A DNA stretch of 64,000 nucleotides from SLRI01 sp964402505 (GCA_964402505.1 CAYOCP010000006.1:102207-166206); one strand, 5' to 3'; numbered from the stretch's first letter, positions 44,604 through 52,785 are shown. Made by a program: numbers and translations. Notes: generated by a model from the letters alone, not told the origin.

Positions 44604-45277
44604 CAACGCGTCTCCGCTCGCGTGGCTCCGCCTCCGCCCGCTCCGCTCCAGGCCGCCGGCCAGGCGCGCCGCGGCCAGCGATCCAGCCGATCGAGCAGGC
44701 CGGCCACGGCCCTGGCGCTCGCCCCCCGGTCATAGCCGGAGCGGAGGACGAAGTCCGCCCGCTTTCGCTTCTCCGGCCCCGGCATCTGCTGCGCCAGGAT
44801 GGCGGCGAGCCTCGGTCGGCTCATGCCCGGCCGGGCGAGCGCCCGGTCCTTTTGCAGATGCGGTCCGGCATCGACGACGACGACGCAGTCGCAGAGCCCA
44901 TCGGCGCCGGTCTCGAGGAGGAGAGGGATGTCGAGCGCCGCCATGGCGAAGCGCAGCCGGGCGAGGCGGCCGAGGAAGCGCCGCTCGGCGCACCGCACCG
45001 CCGGATGGAGGATCGCCTCGAGCCGGCGCAGGGCCGGCGCATCGCCGAGGACTCGCGCACCCAGGGCGCGCCGGTCGATCCCGCCTCCCCCGTCGCCGGT
45101 TCCGGGAAAGGCCGCCTCGGCGGCGGCGACGACGGGGCTCCGGGGTCCGAGGAGGGCATGCACCGCCCGGTCCGCGTCGAAGACGGGGACCCCGAAGCCC
45201 GCGAGGAGGCGGGCCACCCGGCTCTTGCCCATGGCGATCCCGCCGGTGAGGCCGATGACGAGCAGGCCCGGCTTCAC
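44603..45277 (-). CDS. coaE: Dephospho-CoA kinase
   Basis: 224 residues. The P-loop is in VIGLTGGIAMGKSRVARLLA, followed by VFDADRAVHALLGP and LDIPLLLETGADGLCD, as expected for CoaE, which makes CoA from dephospho-CoA. GTG 45277 overlaps the maf stop (GTGA), and the stop overlaps dnaQ. In related genomes aroE usually lies between maf and coaE; here there is no room for it. Confidence 0.94.
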   Translation of the reverse strand: MKPGLLVIGLTGGIAMGKSRVARLLAGFGVPVFDADRAVHALLGPRSPVVAAAEAAFPGTGDGGGGIDRRALGARVLGDAPALRRLEAILHPAVRCAERRFLGRLARLRFAMAALDIPLLLETGADGLCDCVVVVDAGPHLQKDRALARPGMSRPRLAAILAQQMPGPEKRKRADFVLRSGYDRGASARAVAGLLDRLDRWPRRAWPAAWSGAGGGGATRAETR

Positions 45278-45897
45278 GTCAGCAGCACCTTCTGGTCGCG
45301 CAGGAACTGGAGCAGCGGCAGGAGCGGCAGGCCGAGCACGGTGAAATGGTCGCCCCGCACGCGAGTGATCAGCTGCGCGCCCACCCCTTCGAGCGCGTAG
45401 GCGCCCACCGACAGGAGCGCCGCCTCGCCCGCCGCATCCAGATAGGCCTCGACGGCTTCGGCCGAGGCGGCGCGGAGCGTGATCTCGGCGGTCGCCACGT
45501 GATGCCAGAGGCGGCCGCCGCCTTTGAAGGCGACGACGGCGCTGACCAGGCGGTGGGTGCGGCCCAGGAGCCGATCGAGCTGGGCGCGGGCGGCCGCGCG
45601 GCCGGATGGCTTCTCGAGCCAGGTTCCCTCGCATTCGAGGAGCTGGTCGGCGCCGAGGACGATGCAGTCGCCCGCCGCGCGGTTCGCCACGTGCCGGGCC
45701 TTCAGCTCGGCGAGCGCCGTCGCCGCGTCGGGGCTCCCGACCTCCTCGGCGAAGAGCGCCGCCCGAAGCTCGGCCTCGTCCACCGGTGCCGGGCGCACCT
45801 CGAAAGCGAGCCCGGCGGCCTCGAGCATGGCGGCGCGCGTCCGGCTCCCGGAGGCCAGGACGAGGGTCGGCGTCGCCGCCTGCAGGGTCCGGGTCAC
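45274..45897 (-). CDS. maf: Maf family nucleotide pyrophosphatase
   Basis: 207 residues with the Maf N-terminal motif LVLASGSRTRAAMLEAAGL and the active-site region CIVLGADQLLECEGTWLEKP. Maf proteins hydrolyse non-canonical or modified nucleoside triphosphates. The start is GTG 45897 with AAGGAG just upstream. It is first in the maf-coaE-dnaQ set and divergent from the DUF1150 gene. Confidence 0.94.
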   Translation of the reverse strand: MTRTLQAATPTLVLASGSRTRAAMLEAAGLAFEVRPAPVDEAELRAALFAEEVGSPDAATALAELKARHVANRAAGDCIVLGADQLLECEGTWLEKPSGRAAARAQLDRLLGRTHRLVSAVVAFKGGGRLWHHVATAEITLRAASAEAVEAYLDAAGEAALLSVGAYALEGVGAQLITRVRGDHFTVLGLPLLPLLQFLRDQKVLLT

Positions 45898-45971
45898 CCG
45901 CTCCTTAACCTTTCCTTCATAGTCACCGGCCTAGAATGGGCACCGATCGAGACCGAGCCCGGAGGCCAGAG

Positions 45972-46196
45972 GTGAGCACGCTTTCATTGCCGGCGCCAGA
46001 AGCGCCACGTCCCGCCCGGTCGGGCCTCGCCGAGCTCTTCCGGGGCACCGCCTACGTCCTGAGGGTCGAGGACGAGGGCAGCTCTTGCTACGGCATTTTC
46101 GATGCCGACGGAACACCGCTCGCCCTCGCCCCGTCGCGCGCCCTGGCGCTCGCCCTGATCCGCAGGAACGGCCTCGAGCCGGCCGACGCCCATTGA
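45972..46196 (+). CDS. DUF1150 family small protein
   Basis: 74 residues. The C-terminal half (CYGIFDADGTPLALAPSRAL followed by NGLEPADAH) matches DUF1150, short alphaproteobacterial proteins of unknown role often near small heat-shock genes. GTG 45972 has GGAGG six bases upstream and gives the usual family length, so it is preferred over ATG 45936. No hsp20 gene is adjacent here. Confidence 0.8.
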   Translation: MSTLSLPAPEAPRPARSGLAELFRGTAYVLRVEDEGSSCYGIFDADGTPLALAPSRALALALIRRNGLEPADAH

Positions 46197-46219
46197 GGAC
46201 GGCAAGGAGGCGCCGGCCG

Positions 46220-47569
46220 TCAGGCCGGCAGCCGCAGGACCGCCTTGGCGCCGCCTTTGGCCGAGGTCTCGAAGCTCAGCTCGCCGCCATGGCCGAGCAC
46301 GATGTCCCGGGCGATGCTGAGCCCGAGCCCGGTGCCGCCGGTCTGCCGCCGCCTCGCCCTGTCGATTCGGAAGAAGGGCTGGAACACCTGCTCGCGCAAG
46401 TCGTCCGGAATGCCCGGCCCGTCGTCCTCGATGGTGATCAGCACGGCGCGCGGCCGCCGCTCGGCGGCGATCCGGATCCATTTGCCGTGGCGCGCCGCGT
46501 TGTCGACGAGATTGGCGAGACAGCGGCGAAAGGCGATGGGCCTGAGGCTCGAGGTGATCGCCATCGGCACGAAGAGCTCGGTCGTCGCACCCGCCCGCTC
46601 CGCCCGCTGCGCCATCTGCTCGAGCAGCGGCCGCAGCTCGATCGGCTCGGCGGTCTCGCCCTCCTCGCCGCGCACGAAGGCGAGGTAGGTGTCGACGAGA
46701 GCGATCATGTCGGCGACATCCGCCTCGAGCTCCTTGGCCATCGGGTCGTCGCTGCCGAGCAGCTCGAGCTCGAGCTTCATCCGGGTCAATGGCGTGCGCA
46801 GATCGTGGCTGATCGCCGCGAGCATCTCGGCCCGCTGGTTCAGATGCCTGAGGATGCGGCCGCGCATCACGTTGAAGGCGGCGGCCGCGCGGCGGATCTC
46901 GGACGGCCCGCGCGGACGGAAATCGCCGACGTCCACGCCCCGGCCGAAATTCTCGACCGCCCTCGCCAGATCGCGGATCGGCCGCACCTGCAGGCCGAGG
47001 AAATAGACGGCGACGGCGACCAGGACGAGCGAGGCGCCGACCATCCAGTAGACGAGGATCATGGTGGTCGTGCTGGTGACCCGCTGGCGCGGCGCCATGA
47101 CCCTGAGGAGGCCGTCCCGGAGCTGGACATAGGCGACGACGTAGCCCGGCATCTCCGAGCGCAGGTCGATGACGAAGGGACGGTCGAGCCGCTGCGCGAA
47201 GCTCTCGAGGATCTTGTTGTCGATATGGGTGAGCCGCCAGCCGTCGAGCCGGCCGAATGCCAGGGCATCCTCGAGCCGTCCGCCGGGCTCAAGCGAGAGC
47301 CTGAGCCCCAGGTGGTCGCGCATCCGTGCCAGGATGGCGCGCTGCGCCTCCAGGTTCGGCGCCTCCTCGAGCAGATCGACCGCGAGCGCCACCTCGCCCG
47401 CGACCCCGGTCGCCAGCCAGCGGGTCACCACGTCCCAGTGACGGTTGTAGAAGATCACCGTCAGCACGAGCTGGAGGATGACCAGCGGCAGCACGACGAT
47501 CAGGATCGAGCGCCAGAACAGCGAGGGCGGCACGATGGTCCGGCCGAGCAGCCGGCGGATCGGCCCCAT
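46220..47569 (-). CDS. Sensor histidine kinase (EnvZ-like)
   Basis: 449 residues. Two membrane helices (SILIVVLPLVILQLVLTVIF and ILVYWMVGASLVLVAVAVYF) enclose a periplasmic sensor of about 115 residues. HAMP, HisKA (AAISHDLRTPLTRMKLELEL with the phosphorylated His) and HATPase (N box ANLVDNAARHGKW, G box GGTGLGLSIARDI) follow. It should phosphorylate the OmpR-type regulator encoded upstream. A 318-base spacer separates the two, longer than usual for such pairs. The signal is unknown. Confidence 0.93.
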   Translation of the reverse strand: MGPIRRLLGRTIVPPSLFWRSILIVVLPLVILQLVLTVIFYNRHWDVVTRWLATGVAGEVALAVDLLEEAPNLEAQRAILARMRDHLGLRLSLEPGGRLEDALAFGRLDGWRLTHIDNKILESFAQRLDRPFVIDLRSEMPGYVVAYVQLRDGLLRVMAPRQRVTSTTTMILVYWMVGASLVLVAVAVYFLGLQVRPIRDLARAVENFGRGVDVGDFRPRGPSEIRRAAAAFNVMRGRILRHLNQRAEMLAAISHDLRTPLTRMKLELELLGSDDPMAKELEADVADMIALVDTYLAFVRGEEGETAEPIELRPLLEQMAQRAERAGATTELFVPMAITSSLRPIAFRRCLANLVDNAARHGKWIRIAAERRPRAVLITIEDDGPGIPDDLREQVFQPFFRIDRARRRQTGGTGLGLSIARDIVLGHGGELSFETSAKGGAKAVLRLPA

Positions 47570-47571
47570 GC

Positions 47572-47871
47572 TCAGCGCCCCGCCCGGCGGATCGCGGCCG
47601 GGATCGGCGGCATGAGGCCAAGCACCGGTGCCGCGCCGCGCACGGTCCCGGACGGCGGTGTCGAACGATTTCGGCGGCAGGGCGGATGCCGGCCGCGGCC
47701 GGCCGATCCTTCGCCGCCGCTTTGGGCCGGGCCCGGGCGGGCCCCGCTCAGCCGGACCGGCTCCAGGCGAAACGCTTCCGCGCGGGACGGGCACGGGCGG
47801 GCCGGGACCAGGCGGACCGGTCTCGAGCGGGTCGGGCCCGGACGTTCTGGGCTCATGCGGGTCGTCGCCAT
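47572..47871 (-). CDS. Weak candidate ORF filling the regulator-kinase gap
   Basis: A 99-codon frame begins with ATG 16 bases after the response-regulator stop and ends two bases before the histidine-kinase ATG, so it fits the gap exactly. The product would be Pro/Arg/Gly-rich with no recognisable domain, as expected for chance translation of GC-rich DNA. The kinase frame itself is also open back to 47794. It is listed because it fills an unusual 318-base gap, not because it looks like a protein. Confidence 0.25.
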   Translation of the reverse strand: MATTRMSPERPGPTRSRPVRLVPARPCPSRAEAFRLEPVRLSGARPGPAQSGGEGSAGRGRHPPCRRNRSTPPSGTVRGAAPVLGLMPPIPAAIRRAGR

Positions 47872-47887
47872 CCGGCCGGACGGTGGC

Positions 47888-48577
47888 CTAGCGGCCGGTG
47901 CGCAGCGCGTAGCCCTCGCCGCGCACGGTCAGCAGGTGCCGGGGCTGGCGCGGATCCTCCTCGAGCTTGCGCCGCAGGCGCAGCATCTGCACGTCGATCG
48001 CCCGGTCGTTGCCCCGCGCATTGCCGAGCTCGCCGAGCTCGGCCCGGCTGATCGGCACGCCGGCACGCTCGGCCAGGGCCCGCAGGAGGGCGAGCTCGCC
48101 CGAGGTCAGGTGCACGGCCTCGCCGTCGCTCCGGGTGAGCTCCAGGCTGGCCAGATCGAAGACGAAATCGCCGAAGCGCAGGACCGGCGGCGGGACGGGA
48201 CGCGCCGGCCGGGCCCGGCCGAGGATGCGGGTGATCCGAAGGAGCAGCTCCCGCGGCTCGAAAGGCTTGACCAGGTAGTCGTCGGCGCCGGCCTCGAGCC
48301 CGGCGATCCGGTCACGGGCCTCGCCGCGCGCGGTGAGCAGCAGGATGGGCACGTCGCTGGTGCGCCTGAGCGCGGACGTCAGCTCGACCCCGCTCTCGCC
48401 CGGCAGCATCACGTCGAGCACGACGAGGTCGAAGTCGAGGCCCTCCAGCATCTGCCGTGCCGCGGCGGCGTCGGGGGCGACGCTCACCAGATGGCCGTGC
48501 CGGGTCAGGAAGCGCTGCAGGAGCAGGAGCAGGCGCTCGTCGTCGTCGACCACCAGAAGATGCGCGGGCTCGCTCAC
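47888..48577 (-). CDS. petR: OmpR-family response regulator (PetR-like)
   Basis: 229 residues: a receiver domain (LLVVDDDERLLLLLQRF, phospho-acceptor Asp in DLVVLDVMLPGESGVE, Lys in YLVKPFEPREL) and a winged-helix DNA-binding domain (LELTRSDGEAVHLTSGELAL, then RAIDVQMLRLRRKLEEDP). Together with the coupled MarR gene upstream it matches the petP-petR pair of alphaproteobacteria. Its start overlaps the MarR stop (ATGA). The gene symbol rests on synteny and type. Confidence 0.9.
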   Translation of the reverse strand: MSEPAHLLVVDDDERLLLLLQRFLTRHGHLVSVAPDAAAARQMLEGLDFDLVVLDVMLPGESGVELTSALRRTSDVPILLLTARGEARDRIAGLEAGADDYLVKPFEPRELLLRITRILGRARPARPVPPPVLRFGDFVFDLASLELTRSDGEAVHLTSGELALLRALAERAGVPISRAELGELGNARGNDRAIDVQMLRLRRKLEEDPRQPRHLLTVRGEGYALRTGR

Positions 48578-49119
48578 GAATCCGGGCCCGATTCGGCAAG
48601 TGCGGGGGCCGGACGCGGATGGGCAGGCTGTGGCCTGCCGCGCTGGCCGCGCGGCGAGATCTGGGCCGCGACCAGAAGGACATTCTGGAAGCCGGCCACA
48701 TCGGCTGCTCCGGCCCGGCGGAAGATGCGGCGCAGCCAGCGCTTCTGCAGGTCCAGCGCCTCGGCCACCCGGCGGCCGCCGGCCTCGGTCAGGGCCAGCG
48801 TCCGCTTGCGCCGGTCGTGCTCGGCGGCGCGCCGCTCGACCAGACCGAGCCTCGCGAGCTGCTGCAGGCGCCGCGACATGCGCTGCTTGGTCCAGCCGAG
48901 ATGCTGGGCGAGCTCGGCCGCGGTGACCGGCTGATGGCCGCGACCCGCCGCGTCCAGCCGGGCGAGCAGGGCGAGATCGGCGGGCTCGAGCCCGGCCTCG
49001 GCCAGGGCCGAGGCCACCGCGGCACCGAGATCGAGCTCGAGCAGCCCCAGAAGGTCGAGGCTGCGCTCCAGCTCGGCGTCACGCAGGAAGAGGGGGTTCT
49101 GGGCGCGCTGCGCCTGCAT
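48574..49119 (-). CDS. petP: MarR-family regulator (PetP-like)
   Basis: About 181 residues with a winged-helix core: LALLARLDAAGRG, recognition helix AELAQHLGWTKQRMSRRLQQ and wing region VERRAAEHDRRKRTLALTEAG. The C-terminus has an Arg/Pro-rich tail. The start is uncertain; ATG 49119 is used although GGAG is only two bases away. It is coupled to the response-regulator gene and divergent from ilvE, the petPR arrangement. It may bind the 14-bp palindrome at 49248-49261. Confidence 0.82.
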   Translation of the reverse strand: MQAQRAQNPLFLRDAELERSLDLLGLLELDLGAAVASALAEAGLEPADLALLARLDAAGRGHQPVTAAELAQHLGWTKQRMSRRLQQLARLGLVERRAAEHDRRKRTLALTEAGGRRVAEALDLQKRWLRRIFRRAGAADVAGFQNVLLVAAQISPRGQRGRPQPAHPRPAPALAESGPDS

Positions 49120-49225
49120 GGCTCCATTCGTCCGAAACGGCCGCACGAGACGGGGCGGCGACCGACCCGCCGCCCCTGCATGGCTGGCATGTCCGATCGG
49201 CACGCGCGCCGGAACGGGCCTCTGA

Positions 49226-49261
49226 TTGACACTTATGGGGCCGGGTGATAGCGATCGCAAT
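49226..49261 (+). promoter_or_regulatory. ilvE promoter with overlapping palindromic operator
   Basis: TTGACA at 49226-49231 is followed after 17 bases by TAGCGA (49249-49254), about 60 bases before the ilvE ATG. Over the -10 lies ATAGCGATCGCAAT (49248-49261), a palindrome with 12 of 14 matching positions. A MarR-type regulator encoded divergently next door is the obvious candidate binder. A minus-strand promoter for that gene can also be drawn through the same bases. Confidence 0.5.
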
Positions 49262-49314
49262 CCCTGAAAAACCGAGCCTCTTCAAGCCTGAAGGCCGATA
49301 CGAAAGCCAGCGCC

Positions 49315-50199
49315 ATGGCCGACCTCCTGCCCTTCGACGACCGCGACGGCCACATCTGGCTCAATGGCGAGATGGTGCCCTGGCGCGACGCCCGGCTGCA
49401 CGTGCTGAGCCACGGCCTGCACTACGCCTCCTGCGTCTTCGAGGGCGAGCGCGCCTATGGCGGCGCGGTCTTCAAGCTGACCGAGCACAGCCAGCGGCTG
49501 ATCGACAGCGGCCGGATGCTCGGCTTCGACGTCCCCTATTCGGCCGCCGAGCTCGATGCCGCGACCAACGCGGTGATCCGCAAGAACGGCTTCGCCGACT
49601 GCTACGTCCGCCCTCTGGCCTGGCGCGGCTCGGAGCAGATGGGTGTCTCCGCCCAGCACAGCCGCATCAATGTCGCCATTGCCACCTGGGAATGGGGCGC
49701 CTATTACAGCGACCTCACCCTGACCCGCGCCCTCTACCAGCGCCCCGCCCCCAACACGGCACCGGTCAAGAGCAAGGCCGCCGGCCTCTACATGATCTGC
49801 ACCATCTGCAAGCACGATGCCGAGCGCAAGGGCTTCGGCGACGCGCTGATGCTCGACTACCGGGGCTATCTCGCCGAGACCACCGGTGCGAACCTCTTTC
49901 TCGTGTTCGACGGCGTCATCCACACCCCCTTCCCCGACTGCTTCCTCGACGGCATCACCCGCCGGACGGTGATCGAGCTCGCGAGGAAGCGCGGCCTCGA
50001 GGTGGTCGAGCGGCACATCCGGCCGGAGGAGCTGGAGAACGTGCAGGAGATCTTCGTCACCGGCACGGCGGCCGAGGTGACGCCGGTCCGCGCCATCGAC
50101 GAGCTGCGCTTCGAGGTGGGGCCGATCACGAGCCGGCTCGTCGACGACTTTCGCGCCCTGACCCGGGCGCCGGCCGCCGCGAGCCGCCGGGCGGGCTGA
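49315..50199 (+). CDS. ilvE: Branched-chain amino acid aminotransferase
   Basis: 294 residues of PLP fold type IV. HGLHYASCVFEGERAYGG at the N-terminus, the PLP lysine region APVKSKAAGLYMICTICKHD and the cofactor phosphate loop FVTGTAAEVTPVR are the family signatures. It catalyses the last step of Val/Leu/Ile synthesis or the first step of their breakdown. It differs in detail from the most common IlvE form (ICTICKHDA instead of the usual LAKTEA-type sequence), as do other alphaproteobacterial copies next to petPR. Confidence 0.93.
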   Translation: MADLLPFDDRDGHIWLNGEMVPWRDARLHVLSHGLHYASCVFEGERAYGGAVFKLTEHSQRLIDSGRMLGFDVPYSAAELDAATNAVIRKNGFADCYVRPLAWRGSEQMGVSAQHSRINVAIATWEWGAYYSDLTLTRALYQRPAPNTAPVKSKAAGLYMICTICKHDAERKGFGDALMLDYRGYLAETTGANLFLVFDGVIHTPFPDCFLDGITRRTVIELARKRGLEVVERHIRPEELENVQEIFVTGTAAEVTPVRAIDELRFEVGPITSRLVDDFRALTRAPAAASRRAG

Positions 50200-50210
50200 G
50201 CCCCGCCGGA

Positions 50211-50252
50211 CGGCCCGGCGCCGCCGGCAGCAGCGGGCGGGGCGCCGGGCCG
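50211..50252. terminator. GC-rich hairpin between convergent ilvE and secB
   Basis: CGGCCCGGCGCC at 50211-50222 pairs perfectly with 50241-50252 (12 bp, 18-base loop). It lies exactly between the two convergent stops (50199 and 50257). There is no T-run, so it may terminate in both directions by structure alone or only protect transcript ends. Confidence 0.45.
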
Positions 50253-50256
50253 CGCC

Positions 50257-50799
50257 TCAGCTCGCCACGGGCGGCGGCACGGCATCGCCCTGCGACCTCG
50301 CCTGGGCCTCCTGCAGCTTGCGCCGGTAGAGGGCGACGAAGTCGATCGGATCGATCATCAGGGGCGGGAAGCCGCCGTCCCGCGTCGCGTCCGCCACGAT
50401 CCGCCGGGTGAAGGGGAAGAGCAGCCGCGGGCACTCGATCATGACCAGCGGCTGCAGGCTGTCCTGGGGGATGTTGGCGAGGTGGAAGACCCCGGCATAG
50501 GTCAGCTCGAGCAGAAAGATGGTCTCGGCATTCGCCTTGGCGTCGACATTGGTGACCAGCGTCACCTCGTAGCGGTCCTCGCCCAGCGCCTTCGCCTGGA
50601 CATCGACCTTGATCTGGATCTCCGGCCGGCCGCCCTGCTGCTGCGGCGGCTGCGGCGCGCGCGGGTTCTCGAAGGACAGGTCCTTGATGTACTGGGTCAG
50701 GATCGAGAGGCGCGGCGGTGCCTGCTCGGTGGTCGCCCCGCCGGTGCCGGCGGCGGCGGGAGAGGCGCCGCCGTTGGGGCCCGTGGTCTCGTCGCTCAT
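50257..50799 (-). CDS. secB: Protein-export chaperone SecB
   Basis: 180 residues. The central SecB fold is clear: LTQYIKDLSFENPRAPQ, ANAETIFLLELTYAGVFHLA, CPRLLFPFTRRIVADATRDG and GFPPLMIDPIDFVALYRRKL. SecB keeps precursors unfolded and hands them to SecA. The N-terminal 30 residues and C-terminal Ala/Pro tail are low-complexity extensions. An array of 20-bp repeats begins 10 bases upstream of the start. Confidence 0.96.
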   Translation of the reverse strand: MSDETTGPNGGASPAAAGTGGATTEQAPPRLSILTQYIKDLSFENPRAPQPPQQQGGRPEIQIKVDVQAKALGEDRYEVTLVTNVDAKANAETIFLLELTYAGVFHLANIPQDSLQPLVMIECPRLLFPFTRRIVADATRDGGFPPLMIDPIDFVALYRRKLQEAQARSQGDAVPPPVAS

Positions 50800-50808
50800 C
50801 GTCTCATT

Positions 50809-50908
50809 CCTCGCTTGCGGTTTTTTGGCCTCGCTTACGGTTTGCTGGCCTCGGCTTCGGTAGGCTGGCTTCGGCTGCGGTCTCCCGGCCCGCTTCAGGA
50901 TCCTCGGG
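50809..50908. repeat. Four to five imperfect 20-bp tandem repeats upstream of secB
   Basis: Units start at 50809, 50829, 50849, 50869 and (degenerate) 50889. The first is CCTCGCTTGCGGTTTTTTGG and the second CCTCGCTTACGGTTTGCTGG; later copies drift (CCTCGGCTTCGGTAGGCTGG). The array spans the whole gap between secB and the histidine phosphatase gene and overlaps the 3' end of the latter by 14 bases. On the minus strand it forms the secB leader. Confidence 0.8.
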
Positions 50909-51467
50909 CCGGTCCGGGCTCTCGTCCCGGTGTCTCGGAACGGGGTCCCTCCGGCAGGAAGCGGACCGCTTCGGCATTGCCGATCGCCCGTCCCGTCACG
51001 GCACGGATGAAGCCCCAATGCGTCACGACGATCGTCGCCGCGCGATCCGGCGCCTCGGCCACGCGGTCGAGGAACGCGCGCGCCCGGGCCTCGAGCGCCG
51101 CCTGGCTCTCGATCCGCCGGCCCCACCAGATCTCGTCGAGGCCGCTGAAATCGAGCGTCGGCCAGTCCTTCGCGAGCGTCGAGGCCGGGCTGCCCTGATC
51201 GCACGAGAAGGCACAGCGCTCTCGTACCAACGGTTCGACCTCCATGTCGAGCCCGAGACGCACGGCGATGCAGCTCGCCGTCTCGAGGGTGCGCCGGTAG
51301 GGGCTGGTCAAGAGCCGGCTGAAGCCGCCACCCGCCAGCCGCTCGGCGGCGGCCCGGGCCTGCAGGCGCCCGGTCGCGGTGAGCGGCGGATCGTGAATCC
51401 CGGCATCGATCCTGACCTCGTGGAAATGCAGGTTCCAGGTCCCCTCGCCGTGCCTGAGCAGGATCAT
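50895..51467 (-). CDS. Histidine phosphatase family protein
   Basis: 190 residues of the phosphoglycerate-mutase-like fold. The catalytic His is in MILLRHGEGTWN, and further active-site residues are in LTSPYRRTLETA and IVVTHWGFIRAVTGRAIGNA. Substrates vary widely in the family. ATG 51467 overlaps the fxsA stop (ATGA). The last codons run into the 20-bp repeat array, suggesting its C-terminus was shaped by the repeats. Confidence 0.87.
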   Translation of the reverse strand: MILLRHGEGTWNLHFHEVRIDAGIHDPPLTATGRLQARAAAERLAGGGFSRLLTSPYRRTLETASCIAVRLGLDMEVEPLVRERCAFSCDQGSPASTLAKDWPTLDFSGLDEIWWGRRIESQAALEARARAFLDRVAEAPDRAATIVVTHWGFIRAVTGRAIGNAEAVRFLPEGPRSETPGREPGPARGS

Positions 51468-51967
51468 GGACGCCGGTCCCAGCCGCCCCGCGGCGGCGGG
51501 ATCGGGCCGGCCTCGTCGACCGGCTCGAACTCGCCCTCGATCACCACCGGCCGGCCGGCGTCCGCGGGGCGGGAGGTGTCGCCGGTCTGGGCGTCCCTCG
51601 CCACGGCCCTCAGGCGCTCGGCCAGGAAGCGATCGAAGAGCAGGCGGCGGACCGCCGGCAGCAGGAGCAGGAACCCCAGAGCGTCGGTGACGAAGCCCGG
51701 CGTCAGGAGCAGCACCCCGGCGATGACGAGGCACACGCCCGAGACCACCTCGAAGACCGGCACCTCGCCCGCCTGGAGCTGTGCGCGCACCCGGGCGACG
51801 AGGCGAAAGCCCTGCCAGCGGATGCAGAGGCTGCCGAGAATCGCCGTGAGCACGACGAGCGCCAGCGTCGGCCAGAGCCCGATGAGCCCGCCCACCTGGA
51901 CGAACGCCGCCACCTCGACCAGCGGCACGGCGATGAAGAGCAGCAGCAGAAGAGATGTGGGAGACAA
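51464..51967 (-). CDS. fxsA: FxsA family membrane protein
   Basis: 167 residues with three or four membrane segments: SLLLLLFIAVPLVEVAAFV, then LWPTLALVVLTAILGSLCI and VCLVIAGVLLLTPGFVTDAL. The last of these contains the LLLTPGFVTDALGF motif that defines FxsA, first described by its effect on phage exclusion in E. coli. TTG 51967 follows AGGGCGGA; a longer frame to 52036 has no ribosome site. It is divergent from the Tim44-like gene, the usual arrangement near secB. Confidence 0.92.
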   Translation of the reverse strand: MSPTSLLLLLFIAVPLVEVAAFVQVGGLIGLWPTLALVVLTAILGSLCIRWQGFRLVARVRAQLQAGEVPVFEVVSGVCLVIAGVLLLTPGFVTDALGFLLLLPAVRRLLFDRFLAERLRAVARDAQTGDTSRPADAGRPVVIEGEFEPVDEAGPIPPPRGGWDRRP

Positions 51968-52092
51968 GGTCCGCCCTGTTTGTTTTTCGCGCTGCCACCT
52001 TATATAAACGCTTGAACGCCGAGAGCCACCGTGCACCCGGGCCGGGCGCCAGAGGTGCCGCCGTCGGTGCGGAGCCTGCGTGAACGAGGACC

Positions 52093-52785
52093 ATGTCCGA
52101 GAGCTTCCCCTTCATCGACATCATCTTCTTCGCCATGGTCGCGGCCTTCATCGCGTTCCGCCTGCGCAGCGTCCTCGGCCGGCGCACCGGCAACGAGCGG
52201 CGCCGGGTCAACCCCGTCCTGACACCCGAGCAGGCGCGCGAGCGCCAGAGCGGCGACAATGTCGTGGCCCTGCCGGACCGCCACGCGAGCCAGGAGGCCG
52301 AGGAGCCGAGCTTCGCCGATATCGGCGATCCGGCGGTCAAGGAGGGTGTCACCCGGATTCGTCTCGCCGACCACAAGTTCGATCTCGACGGCTTCCTGCA
52401 GGGTGCGAGGGCGGCGTTCGCGCTCATCATCGAGGCTTTCGCGAAAGGCGACAAGGCGGCGCTCCGCCCGCTGCTCGCCGATGACGTCTATGCCAGCTTC
52501 GCCGCCGCCATCGACGCGCGCGAAGCTGCTGGCGAGCGGCTCTCGACCGAGATCGTCTCGATGCGCTCGGCGGAGATCGCGGCGGCCGGCATGAGCGGGT
52601 CCTTCGCGCGGCTCACGGTCCGCTTCGTCACCGAGCAGATCAAGGTCACCCGCGACGCCGGCGACAACGTGATCGACGGTGATCCGGCGCGAATCGACGA
52701 GGTGGTCGACATCTGGACCTTCAGCCGCGACACGCGCACCTCCGATCCCAATTGGCAGCTCACCGAGACGCGCGCGCCGGACTGA
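52093..52785 (+). CDS. Tim44-like domain protein
   Basis: 230 residues. One N-terminal membrane helix (PFIDIIFFAMVAAFIAFRL) is followed by a polar linker with RRVNPVLTPEQ and a Tim44-like domain (FLQGARAAFALIIEAFAKGD, then VVDIWTFSRDTRTSDPNWQL). Its mitochondrial relative tethers Hsp70 to the import channel; the bacterial role is unknown. ATG 52093 follows GAGGACC. It lies 10 bases upstream of mltA. Confidence 0.93.
   Translation: MSESFPFIDIIFFAMVAAFIAFRLRSVLGRRTGNERRRVNPVLTPEQARERQSGDNVVALPDRHASQEAEEPSFADIGDPAVKEGVTRIRLADHKFDLDGFLQGARAAFALIIEAFAKGDKAALRPLLADDVYASFAAAIDAREAAGERLSTEIVSMRSAEIAAAGMSGSFARLTVRFVTEQIKVTRDAGDNVIDGDPARIDEVVDIWTFSRDTRTSDPNWQLTETRAPD

Noticed and set aside
46212..46229. 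Hairpin GCCGGCC-GTCA-GGCCGGC at the convergent ends of the DUF1150 and kinase genes
   Set aside because: Only seven base pairs, no T-run, and such matches are expected by chance at this GC content.
46085..48934. 949-codon plus-strand frame across the two-component genes
   Set aside because: It lies antisense to the histidine kinase, response regulator and MarR genes; open only because of the high GC content.
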